Assembly (NCBI GenBank): GCA_902623495.1
Contig: CACNTW010000003.1
Span: 1-36,239 of the forward strand
DNA length: 36,239 bases
DNA from: an uncultured Pelagibacteraceae bacterium
GTDB lineage: Bacteria; Pseudomonadota; Alphaproteobacteria; Pelagibacterales; Pelagibacteraceae
Reading direction: 5' to 3'
Below, one piece after another: positions 24,805 to 32,480 of the stretch (position 1 is the first letter of the stretch; each line of letters starts with the position of its first letter). The translations under genes and the position numbers were made by a program. Under the pieces are notes generated by a model. The model saw only the letters and a program-made list of their open reading frames with translations. It was not told where the DNA came from and did not search any database.

Positions 24805-26925
24805 ATGGCTACTAGAACTGATTTAATAGATAAATCAAATCAATCAAAAAACATAATAACTTATGTAATTATTGGAGTTGTTTTTTTGGTAGCACTTTGG
24901 TTGTCTATTCAAAGTGAAGGGCCTTCAAAATTTCCTAAAGAAGTCACTGATAAATTTACCTTTACAGCTTGGGTGAATGACGGAGAAGATTATTTAAAAA
25001 AAAATTACAGATGGGTCACTAAAATTATAGCAAGCTATATAAAAGAAACTTATTATTTTTTAGAAGACTTTTTGCTTGAGTCTCCTTGGATTTTGATAGC
25101 TGCAATAATTGTAATACCTTGCATAATTGCAGGTGGCTTGCGATTGGGAATTTATTCGTCTTTTGTAGTTTATTTTTGGGGAGCTACTGGAATGTGGGAA
25201 CCATCCTTACAAACAGTGGCATTGATGGGTTTGTCAGTTTTATTATGCGTATTTTTTGGATTTATACTGGGTGTCTTGTGTTCACAAAGTAATAGATTTG
25301 AAAATTTTATGAAACCAGTCTTGGATACTATGCAAGTAATGCCAGCATTTGTGTATTTGTTCCCAGCATTATTTTTTTTTGGGATAGGGGGTGCGCCAGC
25401 AATATTGGCCACAATGATATATGCAATGCCTCCAATAATAAGATTGACAAACACTGGAATAAGGCAAGTGCCAGCTCAAACAATTGAGTCAGCCACTTCC
25501 TTTGGTTCAAGTAAACTTCAATTGTTATTTAAAATTAAAATTCCATTATCTTTACCAAGTATAATGATGGGTATTAACCAAGTAATAATGATGGCATTGG
25601 CATTAGTGGTTCTTGCATGTTTTATAGGTGCCGAAGGTATTGGTGGTCAAGTTTGGCAAGCAATAAGAAGATTGGATGTTGGTTGGGCAATGGAAGGTGG
25701 GCTATGTATTTTATTTATGGCGATAATGTTTGATAGATTTAGTTTAGCGTTTAGCAAAGATAAAGAAAGACTTCCTTCAGATGTTCAAAGATTTTATTTA
25801 CTTCCTCAAAGTTGGGAAAAATATCAAATCGCAAAAATTATAGAAATGCCATTAAGTTTTGGAAATAAAATTTTAAAAATCATGTGTCAAACAGTTACGT
25901 CTGCTATAGCAACAGTATTTAGAGTCTTAGTTTCAATTTTTAATAAATCTACAGCTGAAAACATCGGTGAATTTATTAGCAAAAGATATTATGTTATTCC
26001 TTATTTTTTAGTTTTATTTCTAATTGCATTTATAGATCATTACTTTTTAGAAATAGGAACATTTCCAAAAGAATGGAAATTATCAATAAGACAACCAATT
26101 ACTAATGCAGTGGAAAGCTTAACTGTAAATCCAGGATTTATTTCTTTTGCAAAAGGTTTAAGGGCTTTTGTTTATTTAAATTTGTTAAGACCTTTAGATG
26201 TTTTTCTAACTCAAATACCTTGGTGGTACACATTAGCAGTATTTTCGGCTTTAGGTTACGTAACTGTTGGAATAAGATTTGCAATAATTACAGCAGTCCT
26301 TCTTCTATTTATTGGTGCATGTGGAATATGGACACAATCAATGATAACTTTATCGTCAGTACTTGTGTCTGTTGTGCTGTGTTTTGTTATAGGAGTTCCT
26401 CTTGGAATAATTGCATCTTACAATGAAAGATTTAGAAATATTCAGAACGTTGTGTTAGATGCAATGCAAACACTTCCTTATTTCTGCTATTTAATTCCTG
26501 TTCTAATGTTTTTTGGTGGTGGAACAGTATCAGCAGTTATTGCTACAGTAATATATTCTATTCCACCAATAATTCGATTAACATCATTAGGCTTAACTCA
26601 AGTTTCTGGCACTTATTCTGAAGTATCAAGATCATTTGGTGGAACACTTATTCAAACATTAAATAAAATTAAATTTCCATTAGCGATACCTAGTTTAGTA
26701 ATTGGATTTAATCAGACTGTAATTATGGCTTTTGCTATGCAAATAGTTACACCACTTATTGGTGGTAAGGGCTTGGGTTTAGAAGTATTTAATGGTCTTG
26801 CGAGATCCGATACTGGAAGAGGATTAGCAGCTGGAGTTGGAATAGTATTACTAGCTATAATTATTGATAGAATTACACTTGCGTGGACTAAAAAACAAAG
26901 AGAAGCTTTAGGATTAATAAGCTAA
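24805..26925 (+). CDS. Tandem fused betaine/TMAO-type ABC permease (ProW-ProW)
   Basis: An inner-membrane protein of 706 residues from the ATG at 24805. A GTG two codons earlier (24799) is also possible. It contains two complete MetI/ProW-type permease domains joined by a linker. Domain 1 spans about 110-310, with EAA loop ATSFGSSKLQLLFKIKIPLS. Domain 2 spans about 490-700, with EAA loop SRSFGGTLIQTLNKIKFPLA. The near-equivalent segments DTMQVMPAFVYLFPALFFFG and DAMQTLPYFCYLIPVLMFFG show internal duplication. A pseudo-dimer would replace the usual homodimer. Such double permeases occur in marine alphaproteobacterial TMAO/betaine importers (TmoW type), which is family knowledge. It precedes the binding protein by 86 bases. 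Confidence 0.9.
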   Translation: MATRTDLIDKSNQSKNIITYVIIGVVFLVALWLSIQSEGPSKFPKEVTDKFTFTAWVNDGEDYLKKNYRWVTKIIASYIKETYYFLEDFLLESPWILIAAIIVIPCIIAGGLRLGIYSSFVVYFWGATGMWEPSLQTVALMGLSVLLCVFFGFILGVLCSQSNRFENFMKPVLDTMQVMPAFVYLFPALFFFGIGGAPAILATMIYAMPPIIRLTNTGIRQVPAQTIESATSFGSSKLQLLFKIKIPLSLPSIMMGINQVIMMALALVVLACFIGAEGIGGQVWQAIRRLDVGWAMEGGLCILFMAIMFDRFSLAFSKDKERLPSDVQRFYLLPQSWEKYQIAKIIEMPLSFGNKILKIMCQTVTSAIATVFRVLVSIFNKSTAENIGEFISKRYYVIPYFLVLFLIAFIDHYFLEIGTFPKEWKLSIRQPITNAVESLTVNPGFISFAKGLRAFVYLNLLRPLDVFLTQIPWWYTLAVFSALGYVTVGIRFAIITAVLLLFIGACGIWTQSMITLSSVLVSVVLCFVIGVPLGIIASYNERFRNIQNVVLDAMQTLPYFCYLIPVLMFFGGGTVSAVIATVIYSIPPIIRLTSLGLTQVSGTYSEVSRSFGGTLIQTLNKIKFPLAIPSLVIGFNQTVIMAFAMQIVTPLIGGKGLGLEVFNGLARSDTGRGLAAGVGIVLLAIIIDRITLAWTKKQREALGLIS

Positions 26926-26927
26926 GA

Positions 26928-26986
26928 CAAATAGTGCTATTTGCGTGGTTTACATACCAATACATTTTGATCTAGAATGTATTTTT
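26928..26986 (+). promoter_or_regulatory. Two hairpins between permease and binding-protein genes
   Basis: A first hairpin has stem CAAATA/TATTTG (26928-26933 with 26938-26943) and loop GTGC. A second has stem AATACATT/AATGTATT (26959-26966 with 26976-26983) followed by TTT. These AT-rich stems in the 86-base gap could be a weak terminator or a processing barrier that changes the ratio of binding protein to permease, with a promoter for the binding protein in the same gap. Confidence 0.45.
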
Positions 26987-27011
26987 AATTAATTAAAAAG
27001 AGAGGAAATAA

Positions 27012-28016
27012 ATGAAGTTATCAAAAAAGATATCAGCACTAATTCTTTCTGTAGCTCTATTAATTGGAAGCTTTGGTCAAGCCAACGCTGCCAAAAGACT
27101 ACATGCAGCTATAGCAGATTGGACTGGTGGGATAATTACGTGCGAGGTTGCCGTAGCAATTCTTGAAAGAGAAATGGGATACAAAATTAAACAAACTGTA
27201 TTTCCTTCAGGAACTGGTTTATGGGAAGCAATCGCTGCAGGTGAGTTAGACTTCGCTTGCGAAAGTTGGCCAAGTTATGCTGAAGCTGACACTGTTATGT
27301 TAAATGAGGACTTAATATACGAAGGTAAAGTCGTTGGAACATATAGTGGTGATGGAAGTGTAGATTTACTTGGAACAGCAGGAATAATTGGAATGTCAGA
27401 CTACTGGATACCAAGATATGCTGCTGAAGAACTAGGTATTAAAACTTGGAAAGACTTAAATAAACACAAAGCAAAATTCGCAACTATTGAAAGTGGTAAG
27501 AGAGGTAGACTTATTGGATGTCCGGTTCCAGGTTGGAACTGTCATGACCAAAAAAGACTTGATCTTTTAGGAATTGACTTCCAGGCTGATGAGCTTGGAA
27601 CAGAAGCTGCTGCTATTGCAGAAGCAAAAGCTGCTTACATGCGAAAAGAACCATTCCTACTTTATCTATGGTCGCCACATTGGTTCTTTGGTGCTTATGA
27701 TATGGTTGGTGTACAACTTCCAGATCACAAAGTTTGTGACAGCTTCACTGAAGCAAATAACTGGAAAGATTGTGGAACCGATGCATGGCCAGCAACTGGT
27801 TGGGCTAAAGATTACACTATGAACTACGGAAACCCAGCTACTTTTGCTAGTGCTGAACATGCTGATGCTAAGAAGTTCTTTGAAAAAATGTCTTTACAAA
27901 ATATCGACCAAGCTAAAATGTTAGTTGAAGTTGATCAAAATGGAAGAGATGTTAAAGAAGTTGTTAATGAGTGGTTAGACAATAATCCAGATAAATGGAA
28001 AAGTTGGCTTCCATAA
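27012..28016 (+). CDS. Betaine/TMAO-type periplasmic binding protein (OpuAC/ProX/TmoX-like)
   Basis: A 334-residue solute-binding protein of the OpuAC family. The signal peptide is MKLSKK, a hydrophobic core and a cleavage site after GQANA (about residue 26). The mature protein starts AKRLHAAIADWTGG. It is rich in Trp and Tyr (ACESWPSY, PGWNCHDQ, LYLWSPHWFFGAYDM, DAWPATGWAKDY), as expected for a cage that binds a quaternary ammonium by cation-pi contacts. There is no lipobox Cys. A strong ribosome site (AGAGG, six bases before ATG, 27001-27005) and a strong terminator suggest high expression. The ligand is probably glycine betaine, TMAO, choline or a related compound. Which one cannot be decided by eye. 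Confidence 0.92.
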   Translation: MKLSKKISALILSVALLIGSFGQANAAKRLHAAIADWTGGIITCEVAVAILEREMGYKIKQTVFPSGTGLWEAIAAGELDFACESWPSYAEADTVMLNEDLIYEGKVVGTYSGDGSVDLLGTAGIIGMSDYWIPRYAAEELGIKTWKDLNKHKAKFATIESGKRGRLIGCPVPGWNCHDQKRLDLLGIDFQADELGTEAAAIAEAKAAYMRKEPFLLYLWSPHWFFGAYDMVGVQLPDHKVCDSFTEANNWKDCGTDAWPATGWAKDYTMNYGNPATFASAEHADAKKFFEKMSLQNIDQAKMLVEVDQNGRDVKEVVNEWLDNNPDKWKSWLP

Positions 28017-28037
28017 TAACTTTAAAATAAATTAGAT

Positions 28038-28069
28038 AAAAGGGCTTTGATATTTTAAAGCCCTTTTTT
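28038..28069. terminator. Bidirectional intrinsic terminator after the binding-protein gene
   Basis: AAAAGGGCTTT (28038-28048) pairs perfectly with AAAGCCCTTTT (28057-28067) around an 8-base loop. T runs follow on both strands. On the plus strand it ends the transporter transcript 22 bases after the binding-protein stop. On the minus strand it ends the dioxygenase transcript, whose stop codon (28068-28070) directly abuts the stem. Confidence 0.9.
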
Positions 28070-29192
28070 ATTTCTTAAGATAATTTAATCTACCCACAAT
28101 TTCATCTCTATCCATGTAATAACCTTGCAGGTGTCTGTGTCCAGAATTGGGATCGAACTCAGTTCTTCCATGAAGCACTCTTCTATTATTGAATGTATAT
28201 ATATCTCCTGGTCTAAGCCTAAATTTTATTTGAAATTTGTCATCGTGTAAAAGTTTTCCAAATTTATGATGAGATTTATAAACTTTATCCATTTGATCTG
28301 GATGACAATCTAAAGCGTCCATGGTCGCAGTGCTAAATCTAACATCATTATAATCACCATCTTTTGTCAGACTTATTGCAGTGCCATAAAAGCTTCTATG
28401 AGCTTCTTGTGTATAATCTTTGTCTCTAAACTTTAAAGGAATTTTTGTTAGCGTATCAAAAGTATCTCTGTCGTTATTCTTTAAATATTCTGCAACAGCG
28501 AATGCATCTACTGCTGATGAGTCACCTCCTTTTGCTGAATTAACTAAACAATGCAAAAATTGATACCCTGGAGGATTTTCAAACCATGGTAAATCCATAT
28601 GATTTTGAAGTGCATGAGCTGTATAAGCTGAGTTATTCGGTTTTGGTATATTTATAACTTCAAAAGGTGTTTTAAAAAATGTCTCTCTTGTGTGGCTAAT
28701 TCTATTTAAAACAGGAAACGCAGAATTTTTTTCTACTGGAGCATTATAAACTATGGCTATTCCTTTATAATGAAGAAGTTCTAACCATTTTATTAATCCC
28801 TGTTCAGAAGATATTATTTGATCATGATCTATGTATATACTATCAATATTTTTTTCTAAACTGCCATCCCACAATTGATAAGGTGATTTGTATTCTTCGT
28901 TATTTTTTATTGTGTAGCAATTTTCTCTAAGCCAATTAATATCATAATGGCTTACATGATTTCCCTCACTCCACTCTATTTCTAATTTACCATCAATATT
29001 AAGATTATATTTTTTTGGGTTTATATTTTCTGACACATCTAAAATATTAAACATTCGATGCCTAGAATCTTTATCGTGTGCTGTTGGACAATTATCTCTC
29101 AGCCACATATAATTAAATTTACTTTCTTTCCCATCATCCCAAATTACTTGTAGATAAGTCGCATTTTTTGAGATTTTTGAAATTGAGTGCAT
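28068..29192 (-). CDS. Gamma-butyrobetaine dioxygenase-family Fe(II)/2-oxoglutarate oxygenase (TmpA-like candidate)
   Basis: A 374-residue protein with an N-terminal DUF971-like domain (about 1-110) and a C-terminal TauD-type double-stranded beta-helix (about 130-370). The iron triad is His198 and Asp200 (NHMDLPW) with distal His341 (RRVLHGRTEF). Arg353 is placed to bind 2-oxoglutarate. The zinc motif of human BBOX1 (CPC..C) is reduced: WLRDNCPTAHD keeps one Cys. The family includes butyrobetaine hydroxylase (to carnitine), trimethyllysine hydroxylase and TmpA, which hydroxylates 2-trimethylammonioethylphosphonate. Neighbours support both ideas: carnitine breakdown genes at 31.5-34.8 kb, and a PhnZ/TmpB-type oxygenase at 34.8 kb. 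It is transcribed alone on the minus strand between two parts of the betaine transporter. Confidence 0.88.
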   Translation of the reverse strand: MHSISKISKNATYLQVIWDDGKESKFNYMWLRDNCPTAHDKDSRHRMFNILDVSENINPKKYNLNIDGKLEIEWSEGNHVSHYDINWLRENCYTIKNNEEYKSPYQLWDGSLEKNIDSIYIDHDQIISSEQGLIKWLELLHYKGIAIVYNAPVEKNSAFPVLNRISHTRETFFKTPFEVINIPKPNNSAYTAHALQNHMDLPWFENPPGYQFLHCLVNSAKGGDSSAVDAFAVAEYLKNNDRDTFDTLTKIPLKFRDKDYTQEAHRSFYGTAISLTKDGDYNDVRFSTATMDALDCHPDQMDKVYKSHHKFGKLLHDDKFQIKFRLRPGDIYTFNNRRVLHGRTEFDPNSGHRHLQGYYMDRDEIVGRLNYLKK

Positions 29193-29238
29193 AAATAATG
29201 ATTATATAAAATAATTCACATTTCAATTCAATTAATAG

Positions 29239-29268
29239 TTGACTTAATATTTTTTGAGAGATTTATTA
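29239..29268 (+). promoter_or_regulatory. Candidate promoter upstream of the second ProV-like ATPase
   Basis: TTGACT (29239-29244) is followed after 18 bases by TTATTA (29263-29268), 41 bases before the ATG. It lies in a 117-base divergent gap next to the dioxygenase gene. The -10 match is only fair and the region is very AT-rich, so this is a weak call. Confidence 0.3.
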
Positions 29269-29309
29269 GCGTTAAGTTATTTGTTAAGATATCAACTAAG
29301 TTTGTTAGA

Positions 29310-30335
29310 ATGTCTAAAATTGAAATAAATAATGTATTTAAAATATTTGGTCCAAAACCATCCAGTGTTTTGCAGATGGTCAAAGATGGTTCAAGTAAGG
29401 AAGAAATTTTAGAAAAAACAGGTCACACAGTTGGATTAGACAATGTAACTCTAAAAATTAATGAAGGTGAAACATTTGTTTGTATGGGTTTATCGGGTTC
29501 AGGTAAATCAACTCTCATAAGACATTTAAATAGATTAATAGATCCAACTGATGGTGAAATCCTAATTGAAGGAACTAATGTAATGAGCCTTAAAAAAGAA
29601 GAGCTAATTGATTTTAGACGGCATAAAATGAGTATGGTTTTTCAAAGATTCGGTTTGTTTCCTCACAAAACAGTATTGCAAAATGTTGGATATGGACTTG
29701 AAATGCAAGGTGTAGAACTTGAAAAGAGAAACAATGTTTCTATGGAAAAAATTGAATCTGTTGGATTAACAGGTTTTGAAAATCAATTTCCAAATCAATT
29801 ATCTGGGGGTATGCAACAAAGAGTTGGACTAGCAAGAGCATTGGCAACTGATACTGATATAATGTTAATGGATGAAGCTTTTTCAGCTTTAGATCCTTTA
29901 ATTAGAAGCGATATGCAAAAACAGTTACTAGCTCTTCAATCGGAACTAAAAAAAACTATTGTATTTATTACTCATGACTTAGATGAGTCATTAAAGCTTG
30001 GTGATCACATTGGAATTCTTAATGCTGGCAAGCTTGTTCAAGTTGGAACACCTGTGGATATTATTATGAATCCAGCTGATGATTATGTTGAAGCCTTTGT
30101 CAAAGATGTAAATAGAGCAAAAGTGATTAAAGCTAAAATAATAATGAAATCTATAAATGAAACTACTAATGAAGAAAAAAATAATCTTATTAAAATACAT
30201 GAAGACCAGTTTATTGAGGAGTTTTTGCCACAAGTTGTTTGTAATAATGCCAATTGTGAGGTGGTTGATAAACAAGGAAATGTAAAAGGATATATCACTA
30301 ATAAAGAGCTACAACACTCTTTGAGTAAATCTTAA
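29310..30335 (+). CDS. Second betaine-type ABC ATPase (ProV-like), without adjacent permease
   Basis: A 341-residue ProV/OpuAA-type ATPase with KTGHTVGLDNVTLKI, Walker A GLSGSGKST, signature LSGGMQQRVGLARAL and Walker B IMLMDEAFSALDP. Its DEAFSALDP is the form commonly seen in ProV, whereas the copy at 23681 has DEPFSALDP. The C-terminal 75 residues are a diverged regulatory tail. It is followed by an SDR after 4 bases and no permease is next to it. It could energise the fused permease at 24805, alone or in a heterodimer with the other ATPase. That would suit a tandem permease with two non-identical docking loops. Confidence 0.9.
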   Translation: MSKIEINNVFKIFGPKPSSVLQMVKDGSSKEEILEKTGHTVGLDNVTLKINEGETFVCMGLSGSGKSTLIRHLNRLIDPTDGEILIEGTNVMSLKKEELIDFRRHKMSMVFQRFGLFPHKTVLQNVGYGLEMQGVELEKRNNVSMEKIESVGLTGFENQFPNQLSGGMQQRVGLARALATDTDIMLMDEAFSALDPLIRSDMQKQLLALQSELKKTIVFITHDLDESLKLGDHIGILNAGKLVQVGTPVDIIMNPADDYVEAFVKDVNRAKVIKAKIIMKSINETTNEEKNNLIKIHEDQFIEEFLPQVVCNNANCEVVDKQGNVKGYITNKELQHSLSKS

Positions 30336-30339
30336 AATT

Positions 30340-31125
30340 ATGAGTATTAATTTAAAAAATAAAAGAATAGTTATTTCTGCAGGAGGTTCAGGGATAGGCT
30401 GGAGTTCAGCAAAAATATTTTTAGAGAAAGGTGCAACAGTATATCTATGTGATATCAATGCCACTTTTCTTAGCAAATGTAAAAAGCATAAACTAAATAA
30501 TAAAAAATTATTTGTTTTTCAATGTGATGCCTCAGACGAGAACCAGGTAAAGAATTTTTTTACCAAAGTATTAAAAAAAACAAAAAAAATTGATGCTCTT
30601 ATTAATAATGTTGGAATTGCCGGGCCAACTGGAACACTCGAAAAATTAAAAAGTAAAGATTGGGAAAATACTTTAAAGGTAAATGTTATAAGCCATTTTT
30701 ATTTTTCAAAGTATTCAATTCCAATGCTTAAAAAAAATAAAGGTGGAGCTATAATAAATTTATCATCAACCGCAGGTATATTTGGATTTCCGTTAAGATC
30801 TCCTTACTGTGCAAGTAAGTGGGCGGTTATTGGTATAACCAAAACATTAGCAATGGAACTAGGAAAATTTAAAATTAGAGTAAATGCTATTTGTCCAGGA
30901 ACAATTAAGGGAGATAGAATGGGAAGAGTGATAAGAGATAAATCTAAATTTTTAAATGTTTCAAAAAAATTAATAGAAAAAGAGTTTGTTTCAATGACAT
31001 CAATGAATACATGGGTATACGAAGAAGATATCGGAAAAATTTGTAGCTTTTTAATTTCTAATGATGCTCCAAGAGTATCTGGTCAAGTAATTGCCGTAGA
31101 TGGCAATACCTTAAGAATGCACTAA
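30340..31125 (+). CDS. Short-chain dehydrogenase/reductase
   Basis: A 261-residue classical SDR. The cofactor motif is SAGGSGIGWSSA (usual TGxxxGIG), NNVG stands for NNAG, and the catalytic Ser and Tyr-Lys are in INLSSTAG and YCASK. The acidic residue in LCDIN after strand 2 predicts NAD rather than NADP. The C-terminal ISNDAPRVSGQVIAVDGN is typical. The family oxidises or reduces a secondary alcohol or ketone. It is co-transcribed with the second ProV-like ATPase (4-base gap). Options suggested by context are 3-hydroxybutyrate, a hydroxylated quaternary amine, or a carnitine stereoisomer. None is proven. Confidence 0.9.
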   Translation: MSINLKNKRIVISAGGSGIGWSSAKIFLEKGATVYLCDINATFLSKCKKHKLNNKKLFVFQCDASDENQVKNFFTKVLKKTKKIDALINNVGIAGPTGTLEKLKSKDWENTLKVNVISHFYFSKYSIPMLKKNKGGAIINLSSTAGIFGFPLRSPYCASKWAVIGITKTLAMELGKFKIRVNAICPGTIKGDRMGRVIRDKSKFLNVSKKLIEKEFVSMTSMNTWVYEEDIGKICSFLISNDAPRVSGQVIAVDGNTLRMH

Positions 31126-31128
31126 CAA

Positions 31129-31539
31129 TTAAACTTTTATATTTTTTTCATTTATTTCCATAAATGGAAAATGAGACTCTTTAAAATGTATATTTTCTGC
31201 TTTTTTTAAAAAACTGATATCATCCAGTAAACCTGCATATAAATAGTATTTCTTGTATTTTTCCACATAAGTTAAAATTGGTGCTGCGCACTTTTCACAA
31301 AAATGTTTTTTTATTTTATTACCACTTCCACCTTCGTGTTCATAAATTTTCAATTTTGATTTATCTATATCTATTGCTCCATCTCTAAGCAGTATTATTG
31401 TCATCATTCCCCCTATTTTTTTTCTACAATCAATGCAATGACAATTAAAAACTAAAGGGACTTCATCAAGCTTAACGTTAAAAGTTATGTCTCCACAGAT
31501 ACATCCGCCAGTTTTATTTATAAAAATTTTTTCTTTCAT
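31129..31539 (-). CDS. GFA/CENP-V family zinc protein
   Basis: A 136-residue member of the glutathione-dependent formaldehyde-activating enzyme (GFA/CENP-V) fold. Seven cysteines match the zinc pattern: Cys13 and Cys15 (GGCICG), Cys33, Cys35 and Cys38 (NCHCIDC), and Cys81 and Cys84 (HFCEKC). The start is the ATG at 31539, overlapping the carnitine dehydrogenase stop as TGATG. A TTG at 31542 is less likely. Most family members have unknown function, and the formaldehyde activity of the founder is debated. Its place in a carnitine/betaine catabolic operon would suit handling of formaldehyde or a thiol adduct, which is inference. Confidence 0.85.
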   Translation of the reverse strand: MKEKIFINKTGGCICGDITFNVKLDEVPLVFNCHCIDCRKKIGGMMTIILLRDGAIDIDKSKLKIYEHEGGSGNKIKKHFCEKCAAPILTYVEKYKKYYLYAGLLDDISFLKKAENIHFKESHFPFMEINEKNIKV

Positions 31540-32480
31540 CAATTTCTAATTTTATTCTCATATTTTTTTCTAATTTTTAAGACATCAACTAAATATTGGT
31601 CCCTAATATTTGAAAGCATATTAATTGATTTACCCTTAGCTTGTTTTTTTGTGCCTGATATAAGTTTATTAGATAATTTATTTGTTAATTTTGGAGCTTT
31701 TAATTTTGTCCAAGGTAATTTTAAAGCTGGACCAAATTGCTTTAACATATGTTTCATTCCTTCATTACCTCCTGCAAGATGAAATGTTAAAAAAGTACCC
31801 ATTATTGAGTATCTAAGACCTGGTCCATCTTCTATTGCACGATCTAATTCCTGAGTTGTTGCATAATTTTCGTTAATTATATGCAAACCTTCTCTCCACA
31901 GTGCTTCTTGAAGTCTATCTGATAAATAACCTGGTAGTTCTTTTTTAAGCATAATTGGTTTCATTGCGATTGATTTGTAATATTTGTTTGCGTCCAAAAG
32001 AAACTTTTTTTTGGTTTTTTTTCCAGGAACTATTTCAACTGCTGGCAACAAATATGCTGGGTTAAATGGATGGCCAATTATGCCTCTTTGTGGATTTTTA
32101 CTCTTAGAAAAAATTTTAGAGGGTAAAAGTCCTGAGGAACTTGAGGAAATAATTACATTTGATTTAACATATTTTGAGATTTTGTGTATCAAATCAGTTT
32201 TAACTTTATAATTTTCTAATACACTTTCTTGAACAAAATCGACATTTACAAGAGCTTTTTCAAGCGAATTAAAAAATTTTAAATTTTTAATTAAAATCTT
32301 TTTTCCAAAAAGTTTTTTTATACTTTTTGAAGTTCTTTTTATCTCTTTTAAAACATAGCTTTTAAGATTTTTATTTTGATCATATGCATGAACGATTTTA
32401 TTGTGTGCTAAATTTCTTATTATCCAGCCAGTCCCTATGACACCAGTTCCAACTATTCCTACAGTTTTAATTTTTGACAT
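31539..32480 (-). CDS. L-carnitine dehydrogenase (3-hydroxyacyl-CoA dehydrogenase family)
   Basis: A 313-residue NAD-dependent dehydrogenase that probably oxidises carnitine to 3-dehydrocarnitine. The Rossmann motif is GIVGTGVIGTGW. The catalytic region GHPFNPAYLLPAVEIVPG and the C-terminal block DGPGLRYSIMGTFLTFHLAG with QFGPALKLPWTKL are those of carnitine dehydrogenase rather than of fatty-acid 3-hydroxyacyl-CoA dehydrogenases. Many carnitine dehydrogenases carry a fused C-terminal thioesterase domain. Here the protein ends without one, and a free thioesterase of matching type lies at 34291. The gene overlaps both neighbours by one base (BKACE upstream, GFA downstream), so the three are one translational unit. 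Confidence 0.88.
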   Translation of the reverse strand: MSKIKTVGIVGTGVIGTGWIIRNLAHNKIVHAYDQNKNLKSYVLKEIKRTSKSIKKLFGKKILIKNLKFFNSLEKALVNVDFVQESVLENYKVKTDLIHKISKYVKSNVIISSSSSGLLPSKIFSKSKNPQRGIIGHPFNPAYLLPAVEIVPGKKTKKKFLLDANKYYKSIAMKPIMLKKELPGYLSDRLQEALWREGLHIINENYATTQELDRAIEDGPGLRYSIMGTFLTFHLAGGNEGMKHMLKQFGPALKLPWTKLKAPKLTNKLSNKLISGTKKQAKGKSINMLSNIRDQYLVDVLKIRKKYENKIRN

